Origin: an uncultured Prevotellaceae bacterium | Lineage (GTDB): Bacteria; Bacteroidota; Bacteroidia; Bacteroidales; Bacteroidaceae | Length of the DNA stretch: 7,048 nt | Direction of reading: 5' to 3' | Assembly: GCA_937877625.1 (NCBI GenBank) | Contig: CALFJG010000025.1 | Location: forward strand, 1-7,048 | The notes under the pieces: model-generated | The model's database searches: none | What the model saw: only the letters and a program-made list of their open reading frames with translations | What the model was told of the DNA's origin: nothing | Shown: piece by piece, positions 1 to 6,591 of the stretch | How the letters are laid out: the number at the start of each line of letters is the position of its first letter | Numbering within the stretch: position 1 is the first letter of the stretch | Translations under genes and position numbers: made by a program

Positions 1-53
1 TTAGGCCGCGCTCGGGACTTGCACCCGTTAGATTATGCCCATGTCGGGCGAAC
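1..53 (-). mobile_element. 5' end of a group IIC intron (cut by the window edge)
   Basis: Read on the minus strand from position 53, the sequence begins GTTCGCCCGACATGGGC and continues with a CGGG-N7-CCCG stem (positions 27-24 and 16-13) enclosing TGCAAGT. This order closely resembles the start of domain I in bacterial class C group II introns such as the Oceanobacillus iheyensis ribozyme (GCCCGGCATGGG, then GGGTGAGAGTCCC), compared from memory. The junction context agrees: a terminator hairpin lies seven bases upstream, and class C introns typically insert just behind such hairpins. The first bases are GTTCG rather than the usual GTGYG, so the exact 5' splice site could be off by a few bases. 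The rest of domain I, any reverse transcriptase ORF and the 3' end lie outside the window. The identification is by resemblance only. Confidence 0.72.
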
Positions 54-88
54 AAAATTAGGCGACACTCGCGGTGAGGAGTGTCGCC
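54..88 (-). terminator. Intrinsic terminator of the restriction-modification operon
   Basis: A perfect 10-bp stem, GGCGACACTC (61-70) with GAGTGTCGCC (79-88), encloses an 8-base loop. On the minus strand it is followed by TAATTTT. It lies 35 bases behind the stop codon of the EcoRII-like endonuclease gene. The U-tract is short because the presumed group II intron begins right after TTTT, so the original tract may have been longer before insertion. The seven bases between stem and intron are where the intron's IBS1 exon-binding site would be expected. Confidence 0.85.
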
Positions 89-123
89 TTATAATATAAT
101 AAATGTGTGGTGGTCTTAGAACG

Positions 124-1305
124 CTAAAGGACACAATCTGTTTGCTTCTCGCGCACCATCCCGATAAAATCGTGGAGATTGCAGAGGCTGTCGCGGTAGG
201 GAGCAGGGAACGAAGATATATTAGCTCGTGGCACTACAAGATGCAAGTGGCAGTCTTGCATTTCGTGCAGCTGATTGGCTGAGATGCCTTTTTGTAGTGT
301 GAAGAGGTATTTGTCATCCACGCGGTCAGCCTCGGTCACGACTTGCCGCCAGCGGTCTTTGCATGTGGTTTTGGCTCCCAATACGACAAGTCTCTCAGCG
401 GGGAAAAGCAAGTTGTGGTAGCTTGCTCCATCGGGAAAAAGGAAATCGGGCTTCTTGTTTTCCTCGGTAACAGCTTGCTCTTCAAATTTTAATTCTGCAG
501 CCGTAAAAATGGTGGCAAGGTGGTGTTCAAGAGACTTTCCAGCGCGGCTTTTGCGGCGGTTCAGTATCTCGTTAGCGGACTGCACAAAGGTCTGTACGTC
601 GGGAAAGGGGGTCTTCAGCAGCGGTGCGTATACTTTATCCTCAAAAGCCTTGAAGAGATCATATTCGGCATTCACCCATTGCAATAGCAGTTCGTCTGGC
701 TGGCGACAAATTTGGGCATCATTAATATTGTAAGCCTTGTTAAAACAATTCCGTGCGCCAGCTGCCATTTCCTGTGTTGTAGGAAAGCCACCGAAAAGTT
801 TTAGAAACTCGCTGAATGCATTTTGCAATTTTAGCTCTGGCTGCGCGAGTTGTGACGCATCTATAAGTTGGTCTAACTGGTTGGGGGAAAGATTAAATAC
901 AGAAAGAAATTCGTCTATATCATCATCCGTTTGCAGAACGAAGCCGTTGTACTCTTCTTCATTTTGCTTGGTTAGCAAAAGAAGATCACCGACGTTATTG
1001 TCTTCAAGAAACGGGAACCCACGTCCAAAGCGCGTAAGCCGATATTCATTGCGTGAGCCAACACCATAATAGATAAATCGGCTATTAGTGGTGAAATCAT
1101 TCTGCCACTTAATAGAGACAAACTTATCATAATTTCCGCCTCGCTTGCAAGCCTCCTTGAATGCAATGCCATAGGCGCATTTGGGTATATAAAAGCCCGC
1201 TTGATGCGACCCCGTCTTACCTACGTCGTTGGCAGTGATAAAGCGGCAAAACGCAGTTTGGCTTGTTCGTACGCTGCGAATAGCGGCATCTAATATCTCA
1301 CTCAT
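124..1305 (-). CDS. EcoRII-family type II (type IIE) restriction endonuclease, predicted CCWGG
   Basis: This 393-residue protein has nearly the length of EcoRII (404). Residues about 10-175 match the N-terminal effector-DNA-binding domain of that family (B3-like pseudobarrel), including AGFYIPK at 36-42 and the stretch RNEYRLTRFGRGFPFL at 85-100. The C-terminal catalytic domain runs from about 205. It carries SLEHHL (258-263), a PD pair (P286-D287), Y296, AKTTCKDRWRQV (311-322) with K312, and E325. D287, Y296, K312 and E325 sit at a constant offset of 12 from the active-site residues I recall for EcoRII (D299, Y308, K324, E337). The family cuts DNA before CCWGG and must also bind a second site, so it works best on site-rich DNA. 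The start codon overlaps the end of the methyltransferase gene (ATGAGTGA), which implies translational coupling and makes nuclease synthesis follow methylase synthesis. The gene appears intact. The CCWGG specificity is inferred from both partners belonging to the EcoRII/Dcm group. Confidence 0.93.
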   Translation of the reverse strand: MSEILDAAIRSVRTSQTAFCRFITANDVGKTGSHQAGFYIPKCAYGIAFKEACKRGGNYDKFVSIKWQNDFTTNSRFIYYGVGSRNEYRLTRFGRGFPFLEDNNVGDLLLLTKQNEEEYNGFVLQTDDDIDEFLSVFNLSPNQLDQLIDASQLAQPELKLQNAFSEFLKLFGGFPTTQEMAAGARNCFNKAYNINDAQICRQPDELLLQWVNAEYDLFKAFEDKVYAPLLKTPFPDVQTFVQSANEILNRRKSRAGKSLEHHLATIFTAAELKFEEQAVTEENKKPDFLFPDGASYHNLLFPAERLVVLGAKTTCKDRWRQVVTEADRVDDKYLFTLQKGISANQLHEMQDCHLHLVVPRANISSFPAPYRDSLCNLHDFIGMVREKQTDCVL

Positions 1306-2608
1306 TTTCCAAATTGGTTAATGTGTTTGCAATCTGCTCCGAGACAGCAGTTATCAGCGGGACAACAACTGAGTTTCCGCACTGACGGTATGCTTGGACA
1401 TCGGATACTTGTTCTATGATATAGTTATCAGGGTAACCCATAAGGCGGGCGCACTCACGAGGCGTAAGTCTGCGTGGATTCTTTCCTCGCTGAGGTATAA
1501 GTATTTCCGAACCATCTTTATAGTAGCGTGCACTCAATGTGCGAGAAATTCCGTCCAAGTCAACCATTCCAAAACCGAAGCCATTGCCCTTGGCCTGATG
1601 TTTTTTTGCGTATTCCTGCAAGTAGTTCCAAAGTTTATCCGTCAATGTGTATTTTTCGGCTGGCGATTTCTCAAGAATGTCACGAATTGCGTGTTTCTCT
1701 CCTACGGGTTCGGGGAAAGAGAATAGCTCCCTTCCATTGTATCTTCGTTTGTCAAAGCCCACAATCATAATGCGTTCGCGATGTTGTGGAACGTAATACT
1801 GTCCATCAAGTACGGCGTAGTGAACGGTGTAGTCAAGTTCCTCTAAGGTCTCGCAGATGATACGGAACGTTTTGCCCTTGTCGTGTGAAGTCAAGTTTTT
1901 CACGTTTTCAAGGTAGAACGCTTTGGGACGGTGGCGGCTAATGATGTCAGCCACGTCAAAGAAAAGTGTGCCTTGTGTTTTGTCTTGAAAGCCTGTCTCG
2001 CGCCCAAGGCTTTTTTTCTTCGACACGCCCGCAATGCTGAACGGCTGGCAGGGGAAGCCTGCGCAAAGCACGTCAAATTCTTTCGGAATATAGGACTTAG
2101 TGCTTGCCTTTGTGATATCGCCGAAGGGAACTTCGCCAAAATTGGCAAGGTATGTGCGTTGCGCAAATTGATTCCACTCCGATGAGAAAACGCATCTCCC
2201 TCCTTGTGCTTGCATAGCAATGCGGAAACCGCCGATGCCCGCGAAAAGGTCTATAAACGTGAATTTCGGATTCGAGGGCGTGGGGAATGGCACGCTGAAG
2301 AGGTCGGGAAAGAGATTGTATTGGCGCGAGGGGGCTTCTGCGGCCTCTCCGTCATTCGCTTTCGGACGGCCGAACTTCACGTCGCAGATGTCGCTTATTA
2401 GGGCTTCTGCGCGGTCGCGGTAGGTCTGCGCTTCGGGTGTTCCCTCATTGTGCAGATAGTGGGAAATCACGGCCATTTGTTCCTCGAACGGCATTATGCC
2501 CTCGTCCGTTATTGCGGCGGGGCCGAAGATTTGCAGTCGGTAGCGTTTCTCACCCACGACTTCCTTCAGCGTGATTTCGGGCTTGGTGTTTTGCTTTTTC
2601 TTGGGCAT
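1298..2608 (-). CDS. DNA (cytosine-5-)-methyltransferase, Dcm/M.EcoRII type, predicted CCWGG
   Basis: The 436-residue protein transfers a methyl group from S-adenosylmethionine to carbon 5 of cytosine and protects host DNA from the adjoining endonuclease. All core motifs are present: I, FIDLFAGIGGF (118-128); IV, GFPCQPFS (184-191) with catalytic C187; VI, ENV (234-236); VIII, QHRERI (275-280); IX, RRLTPRECARLMGYP (379-393); X, GNSVVVP (411-417). The target-recognition region contains AKKHQAKGNGFGFG and RTLSARYYKDG, nearly identical to Dcm as I remember it, hence the CCWGG prediction. The first 115 residues precede the catalytic fold, and I see no helix-turn-helix in them. The frame stays open to 2911. 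I chose 2608 because a Bacteroidetes -7 box lies 20 bases upstream, so transcripts from it cannot carry the earlier ATGs (2641, 2662, 2911), and because the residues encoded before it look like non-coding sequence. The TGA stop lies inside the endonuclease start. Confidence 0.93.
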   Translation of the reverse strand: MPKKKQNTKPEITLKEVVGEKRYRLQIFGPAAITDEGIMPFEEQMAVISHYLHNEGTPEAQTYRDRAEALISDICDVKFGRPKANDGEAAEAPSRQYNLFPDLFSVPFPTPSNPKFTFIDLFAGIGGFRIAMQAQGGRCVFSSEWNQFAQRTYLANFGEVPFGDITKASTKSYIPKEFDVLCAGFPCQPFSIAGVSKKKSLGRETGFQDKTQGTLFFDVADIISRHRPKAFYLENVKNLTSHDKGKTFRIICETLEELDYTVHYAVLDGQYYVPQHRERIMIVGFDKRRYNGRELFSFPEPVGEKHAIRDILEKSPAEKYTLTDKLWNYLQEYAKKHQAKGNGFGFGMVDLDGISRTLSARYYKDGSEILIPQRGKNPRRLTPRECARLMGYPDNYIIEQVSDVQAYRQCGNSVVVPLITAVSEQIANTLTNLENE

Positions 2609-2628
2609 TGTAGGGTGGTTTCGGCGTG

Positions 2629-2636
2629 CAAATTTA
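2629..2636 (-). promoter_or_regulatory. Predicted Bacteroidetes -7 box of the restriction-modification operon
   Basis: The minus strand reads TAAATTTG, followed by CA, a full match to the Bacteroidetes sigma-ABfr -7 consensus TAnnTTTG. Twenty bases separate it from the methyltransferase ATG at 2608, giving a very short leader. No good TTTG -33 element sits 19 bases upstream (GACA is found there), so strength is uncertain. A second, imperfect -7 candidate (TTACTTTG) lies just before the upstream ATG at 2662. Confidence 0.5.
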
Positions 2637-2857
2637 CGCATTTTCTTTGGCTCTTTGTCCATTTGCAGCAAAGTAATTGCGCCGTGTTCATCTATAACTT
2701 GTTTAGACGATGCATTGCGCAAGCAACAAAAATCGCACGTCAACGCGTCTGTGTGGCGAAGGCTGGGGAGATTGTAGCATAGGGAAGTAACCAAAAGGTC
2801 TTTGGACTGAGTCGATTCGTATGTCCTTCGCCGCCCTCCTCGCCGCACCCTCTCGGA

Positions 2858-2877
2858 AGCCCGATAAATAACGGGCT
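2858..2877. repeat. Small hairpin, 6-bp stem
   Basis: AGCCCG (2858-2863) and CGGGCT (2872-2877) are perfectly complementary around the A/T-only loop ATAAATAA. It lies three bases from the large inverted repeat that follows. No T-run follows on either strand, so it is not a standard terminator. The function is unknown. Confidence 0.55.
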
Positions 2878-2880
2878 GCG

Positions 2881-2921
2881 CATCCCCTATATGGGATGGC
2901 CACCATCCCATATAGGGGATG
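2881..2921. repeat. Perfect 19-bp inverted repeat with self-palindromic arms
   Basis: The arm CATCCCCTATATGGGATGG (2881-2899) is exactly complementary to 2903-2921, leaving only a 3-base loop (CCA). Each arm is itself a palindrome of the form CATCCC-N6-GGGATG, so the site can form either one long cruciform or two short hairpins. No T-run follows on either strand. It lies between the divergent operons, 273 bases upstream of the methyltransferase start and 479 bases upstream of the ATPase start. Candidate roles are a dimer-binding operator, a recombination or transposition site, or a dispersed intergenic palindrome. The sequence alone does not decide. Confidence 0.85.
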
Positions 2922-3257
2922 AACCCTGCCCCTCTTTTGGAGCTGCCACAGAGAGGTGCGGCGACACATTTTCACTCATCTTCCCACCGTCCCCAGCTGC
3001 ACATTTATTGTGTAGCGCCCCACGAATGGATGAACGTCAAACGCAAAGGCCTTTGCCGCTCCCGCGCTGCGCGAGTGACAAGCCCCATTGCTGCCGCGTT
3101 TGAAACGGTGGGGTAGGACTGACCACCTTTCTTCCCCTCCGCCCACAGCCGTACTATATACACGAAATCACCCGCAGCGAAAGAGCGCAGCGGGGAGCTT
3201 ATACTATGGCAATCTTTTCGCTCGACAAGCAGCTGAGGTATCTTATGTGGTACTAAA
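2922..3257. other. Intergenic stretch without a recognisable gene
   Basis: Several short reading frames cross this stretch on both strands. Their translations are rich in Pro, Arg, Cys and Ser, show no family resemblance, overlap one another and have no promoter of the type found elsewhere in the window. The only structure I see is weak: a CCCGC/GCGGG pair (3171-3175 with 3190-3194) and CCCCA/TGGGG arms around 3083-3113. It probably contains decayed or spacer DNA between the two defence operons. Confidence 0.5.
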
Positions 3258-3337
3258 ACGGAATAAGTGGTATAGTTTATCGCTATAAATACGGAATAAG
3301 TGGTTAAGCAATCGGCTTAAAATACGGAATAAATGGT
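3258..3337 (+). repeat. Three 14-bp direct repeats at an exact 33-bp period
   Basis: ACGGAATAAGTGGT occurs at 3258-3271 and 3291-3304. A copy with one change (ACGGAATAAATGGT) is at 3324-3337. Starts are exactly 33 bases apart. The linkers differ in sequence but share a plan: TATAG-N7-CTATA in the first (3271-3287) and TTAAG-N7-CTTAA in the second (3304-3320), each followed by AAT before the next copy. The array ends 8 bases before the -33 element of the ATPase operon, so it may be an operator or a structured DNA site for that operon. In one frame the motif reads RNKW with an 11-codon period, so a decayed peptide repeat is a weaker alternative. There are too few copies, and the linkers are too short and too alike, for a CRISPR array. 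Confidence 0.85.
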
Positions 3338-3345
3338 TTGTGCGC

Positions 3346-3376
3346 TTGGCATTATGAGCGGCAAACGTTACTTTTG
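3346..3376 (+). promoter_or_regulatory. Predicted Bacteroidetes promoter of the ATPase-nuclease operon
   Basis: TACTTTTG (3369-3376) fully matches the -7 consensus TAnnTTTG. TTGG (3346-3349), one change from the -33 consensus TTTG, lies exactly 19 bases upstream, the expected spacing. The -7 box ends 23 bases before the ATG, so the leader would be short. No Shine-Dalgarno sequence is seen, and the leader is A/T-rich, as is usual in this phylum. Confidence 0.65.
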
Positions 3377-3399
3377 CAGCAAGTTAAGAATAGAATATT

Positions 3400-4770
3400 A
3401 TGCTCGAACGTAAATTCACTCACTACATCGAAGATTTTCTTCTCAACAAGTCAGACAAGGTCTTACTCATCAATGGCGCACGGCAGGTAGGGAAGTCGTT
3501 CCTCATACGATATGTGGGGACACGTATGTTTGCTCATTTCGTAGAAATCAATCTATTGGAAGACAAAGAAGGCGAACGGGTGTTTGACAGTGTACGGAAC
3601 ACAAACGATTTGTATGTGCGCCTGAGCAACTATTACACTGCCCCCCTGGGAGACAGGAACGATACGCTGATATTTTTGGACGAGATACAAGCCTACCCAC
3701 ACCTGCTGACGATGCTCAAGTTCCTCAATCAAGATGGGCGCTACCGCTTCATTGCCAGCGGCTCACAACTGGGTGTGGCACTTTCCCAAACTCCTTCCGT
3801 ACCGCTCGGCAGCATAGAAATACAACAAATGTTCCCCTTGGATTTCGAGGAGTTCTTATGGGCTACAGGCATTGGCAAAGCGTGGATAGCAGACATCAAG
3901 GAGCACTACGAAAAAAGAATGCCTTTGGACGAACACACGCACGAACTGATGCTGAAGCGTTTCCAGTACTATCTGCTGGTAGGCGGACTGCCCGAGGCGG
4001 TCAACAAGTTTCTTGAGGACAGGAACATGCTGCGCGTCAGAACCGTCCATGAAGACATACACGGGCTTTATCGCATAGACGCTTCACGATACGATGAAGA
4101 ACACAAGCTCAAGATTCGTCGCATATACGACCTGATACCGAGTGTGCTTGAAAACAAGAAAAAACGCATTGTGTACAAGAATATAGAGAACAAGGCGGGA
4201 AAGCATTTCTCCGATTATGCAGACGAATTTGAGTACCTCTCCAATTCTGGTGTGGCCATTGACGTTTCAGCCATCAGCAATCCGCACTTCCCCTTGATTG
4301 AGTCAGAGCAGAAGCGTCTTGTCAAGCTATACCTTAACGATGTGGGACTATTGACGCATATTTTATACGGGCTAAACGTCAATGCCGTGTTGCAAGACAT
4401 GAGGAGCATCAACCTCGGCACCGTATATGAATCCGTCGTGGCACAGGAACTCCGTGCCCACGGCTTTGCGCTCCACTACTACGATAACAAGCAGAAAGGC
4501 GAGGTGGATTTTCTCATAGACGATTACGACCGTCTTCAAGTATTACCATTAGAGATAAAATCGGGCAAGGATTATACAGAACACAGCGCGTTGACAAAGT
4601 TTTTGGAAACGCCAGACTATAATATCAGTACTGCCATTGTCTTTTCCAACGAGCGCAATGTGTTCCAGAAGAAAGGCGTGACGTATCTGCCCATATACTA
4701 TTGTATGTTCCTCCAAAAGAATGCCGGCAATACCGATGAGAACATCTTGCCAGCGTTGGAGAGTATATAA
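3400..4770 (+). CDS. AAA ATPase with C-terminal DUF4143 / PD-(D/E)xK-like domain
   Basis: The 456-residue protein has the standard layout of the AAA_14/DUF4143 family. It starts with LERKF...LLINGARQVGKS (Walker A at 26-33), then TLIFLDEIQ (Walker B, D94-E95), FIASGSQLG (117-125, sensor region), MFPLDFEEFLWATG (144-157) and VGGLPEAV (194-201). The C-terminal part has YESVVAQEL (343-351) and then GEVDFLI with D370 and LPLEIKSGK with E385 and K387, a D...ExK arrangement typical of PD-(D/E)xK nuclease folds. ATP binding is well supported. Nuclease activity is only suggested, because many members are uncharacterised. There is no signal peptide or membrane segment, so it should be cytoplasmic. It is the first gene of an operon with its own predicted promoter and a repeat array upstream. 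The next gene starts 30 bases after its stop, or directly at it if TTG is used. The gene is complete, and its DNA contains the only CCWGG site I found in the window (3645-3649). Confidence 0.9.
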   Translation: MLERKFTHYIEDFLLNKSDKVLLINGARQVGKSFLIRYVGTRMFAHFVEINLLEDKEGERVFDSVRNTNDLYVRLSNYYTAPLGDRNDTLIFLDEIQAYPHLLTMLKFLNQDGRYRFIASGSQLGVALSQTPSVPLGSIEIQQMFPLDFEEFLWATGIGKAWIADIKEHYEKRMPLDEHTHELMLKRFQYYLLVGGLPEAVNKFLEDRNMLRVRTVHEDIHGLYRIDASRYDEEHKLKIRRIYDLIPSVLENKKKRIVYKNIENKAGKHFSDYADEFEYLSNSGVAIDVSAISNPHFPLIESEQKRLVKLYLNDVGLLTHILYGLNVNAVLQDMRSINLGTVYESVVAQELRAHGFALHYYDNKQKGEVDFLIDDYDRLQVLPLEIKSGKDYTEHSALTKFLETPDYNISTAIVFSNERNVFQKKGVTYLPIYYCMFLQKNAGNTDENILPALESI

Positions 4771-4800
4771 TTGAAACGCGAGACACCAAATAGAAATACT

Positions 4801-6591
4801 ATGATACAAGAACTTTTCGAAAGAGTAGATAGACAAGTCGGCAATTTGCTGACCGACATTCAGAATGGAAGAATAGGGCTGCCAGACCTACAACGCCCTT
4901 TCGTTTGGTCCGACGCAAAAGTGCGCGATCTTTTCGACTCAATGATGAAAGGATTTCCTGTCGGGTATGTTATGCTTTGGGCCTCTCCCGCCGACTACTC
5001 CAATACAAAAAACATAGGAATAGGCAACAAACCATTCAAACGTCCCGACGACCTTGTTATTGACGGGCAACAGCGTCTAACATCGTTATTGGCTGCTATG
5101 ACTGGAATAATGGTGTTGGATAAGAACTTTGAATGGCGACGCATAAGGATATCCTACGAGCCATTGAAAAAAGAATTTCAAGTCTGGTCGAAAGCCTATG
5201 AGCGTAGTCATCAGTATATAGCAGACATTGCAGAAGTGTTCAAGGCACACGACAACTTGGAAACGAGCAAATTTCGGCGCGCTCTCATTCTGCGAATGAA
5301 TGAAGGTCGTAAGAAGAACGAGCAACCTGAACTTACGGACGAAGAACAAGACAGAATAGAAGACAATATAAATGCCCTACTTTCGCTCCGCAACTATACT
5401 ATACCCACTCTCCGCATCCTTCCTAAAGCTGATGAAGAAGATGTGGCAGAGATTTTTCGACGAGTTAATTCAGGCGGGCAAAACCTAAACGAAAATAATT
5501 TTATTGAAACGCTCCTTGCGGTGTACGACAATGAAATGCACGACCGAATAAAGAAGTTTTGTGCCGACTCTCGAATGCCTGCGAAGAATACGTCATATAA
5601 TCCGATTATTGACGTTGACCCCTCCCACATCATTCGCGTGGCAATAGCCTTCGGCTTTCATCGCGCACGAATGCGATACGGATATAAGCTCTTGCGCGGC
5701 GACGACCTTGAGGCAGGGACAACATCGGTAGAGACACGTGAAAAGAATATGCAGATTTTTCGGAAATTCTTGGAACATGTCCTCAGCCTGAACGATTGGC
5801 ACGCCTTTATAAATCTCTTTTCAGAAGCGGGCTATCTCGGAAGGGAACAGTTGCGCTCTAACTATGTAGTAGTTTATAGCTATGTGTTTTATCTGATGGG
5901 GAAATACGAATATGACGTACAACCTGTCGCATTGCGTCGCGCAATCGTGCGCTGGATATTTATGTCCACTATCACGTCTTTCTATTCCAATTCACCTGAA
6001 TCTGCCGTTGAACGACAATTAGCAGACTTGCGCGGTGTACATAATGCGGAAGGGTTTGTCGCATTTCTTGATGATACGATTCGCAGGAGGATGAACGAAA
6101 CCTATTTCTCCATAGAACTGGTCAACAGCCTTACTTCTTCTTCTGCCAATTCACCCTTGTGGTTCGGATATGTTGCTTCCATCAATATACTGGGAACACC
6201 GATGCTCTTCTCAAACACCCCACAATCCAAGTATTGGGTTATAGGAACAGATGGTGACAAGCGCTCAATAGATAAACATCATATATTTCCCAAGCATTAT
6301 TTGGAATCCATCGGCATAGTTGATGACCGCGACAGGAATCAACTTGCAAACTTTACCTATCTTGACTATAACACTAACATAGATATTTCAGATAAAGCAC
6401 CGACCTTGTATGTTGCAAACTATAAGGAAAAATATGGAGAGGACAGCTATAACGCACATTTAGCGAACAATGCTATTCCGTTGGGATTTGAGAAAATGGA
6501 GTATTTTGAGTTTTTGGAACAGCGTCGCAAGCTAATGGCAGGTATCATCAAGAAAGCATACAATAAGTTATGGGAAGACGGTTCTAAATAG
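4801..6591 (+). CDS. DUF262-DUF1524 (GmrSD/BrxU-like) putative type IV restriction or anti-phage nuclease
   Basis: From ATG 4801 the protein has 596 residues. The N-terminal DUF262 half has LPDLQRPFVWS (27-37), the hallmark IDGQQRLTSL (87-96; DGQQR is the ParB-like nucleotide-binding motif) and FRRVNSGGQNLN (219-230). The C-terminal DUF1524 half has the HNH-type core DKHHIFPKHYL (491-501, H493/H494), followed by N513, N524 and N526 in RNQLANFTYLDYNTNID. The fusion of both domains is the single-chain form of GmrS plus GmrD. Known members hydrolyse nucleotides and cut DNA with modified cytosines, such as glucosylated hydroxymethylcytosine. The substrate here is unknown. I prefer ATG 4801, as the leader before it is A-rich and homology starts there. 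A TTG at 4771, directly after the ATPase stop, keeps the frame open and would add ten residues. Close spacing implies co-transcription with the ATPase. No motif appears to be missing. Confidence 0.88.
   Translation: MIQELFERVDRQVGNLLTDIQNGRIGLPDLQRPFVWSDAKVRDLFDSMMKGFPVGYVMLWASPADYSNTKNIGIGNKPFKRPDDLVIDGQQRLTSLLAAMTGIMVLDKNFEWRRIRISYEPLKKEFQVWSKAYERSHQYIADIAEVFKAHDNLETSKFRRALILRMNEGRKKNEQPELTDEEQDRIEDNINALLSLRNYTIPTLRILPKADEEDVAEIFRRVNSGGQNLNENNFIETLLAVYDNEMHDRIKKFCADSRMPAKNTSYNPIIDVDPSHIIRVAIAFGFHRARMRYGYKLLRGDDLEAGTTSVETREKNMQIFRKFLEHVLSLNDWHAFINLFSEAGYLGREQLRSNYVVVYSYVFYLMGKYEYDVQPVALRRAIVRWIFMSTITSFYSNSPESAVERQLADLRGVHNAEGFVAFLDDTIRRRMNETYFSIELVNSLTSSSANSPLWFGYVASINILGTPMLFSNTPQSKYWVIGTDGDKRSIDKHHIFPKHYLESIGIVDDRDRNQLANFTYLDYNTNIDISDKAPTLYVANYKEKYGEDSYNAHLANNAIPLGFEKMEYFEFLEQRRKLMAGIIKKAYNKLWEDGSK

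Noticed and set aside
1..53. tRNA-like look of the first bases (short stems, GGGACTTGCACCC)
   Set aside because: No cloverleaf can be completed and no CCA or T-loop is found; the order of elements fits the 5' end of a group II intron far better.
455..1069. Two plus-strand frames (455-733 and 737-1069) opposite the endonuclease gene
   Set aside because: They are antisense shadows of a well-supported EcoRII-family gene; Ser/Cys-rich translations without motifs.
2703..2975. 90-codon frame on the minus strand crossing the large palindrome
   Set aside because: It overlaps the methyltransferase upstream region in another frame, spans both arms of the hairpin and shows no recognisable domain or promoter.
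3088..3288. 66-codon plus-strand frame ending in the 33-bp repeat array
   Set aside because: Low-complexity start, no family resemblance, and it stops inside the first repeat linker. The RNKW periodicity is mentioned as an alternative under the repeat.
3258..3337. CRISPR array
   Set aside because: Only three 14-bp copies with 19-base linkers that share a common palindromic plan, and no cas genes. Real spacers are longer and unrelated to each other.
4771..4800. TTG start for the DUF262-DUF1524 protein
   Set aside because: The ten extra residues (MKRETPNRNT) are not part of the conserved domain and TTG is a rare start; ATG 4801 fits better, though coupling at the ATPase stop cannot be excluded.
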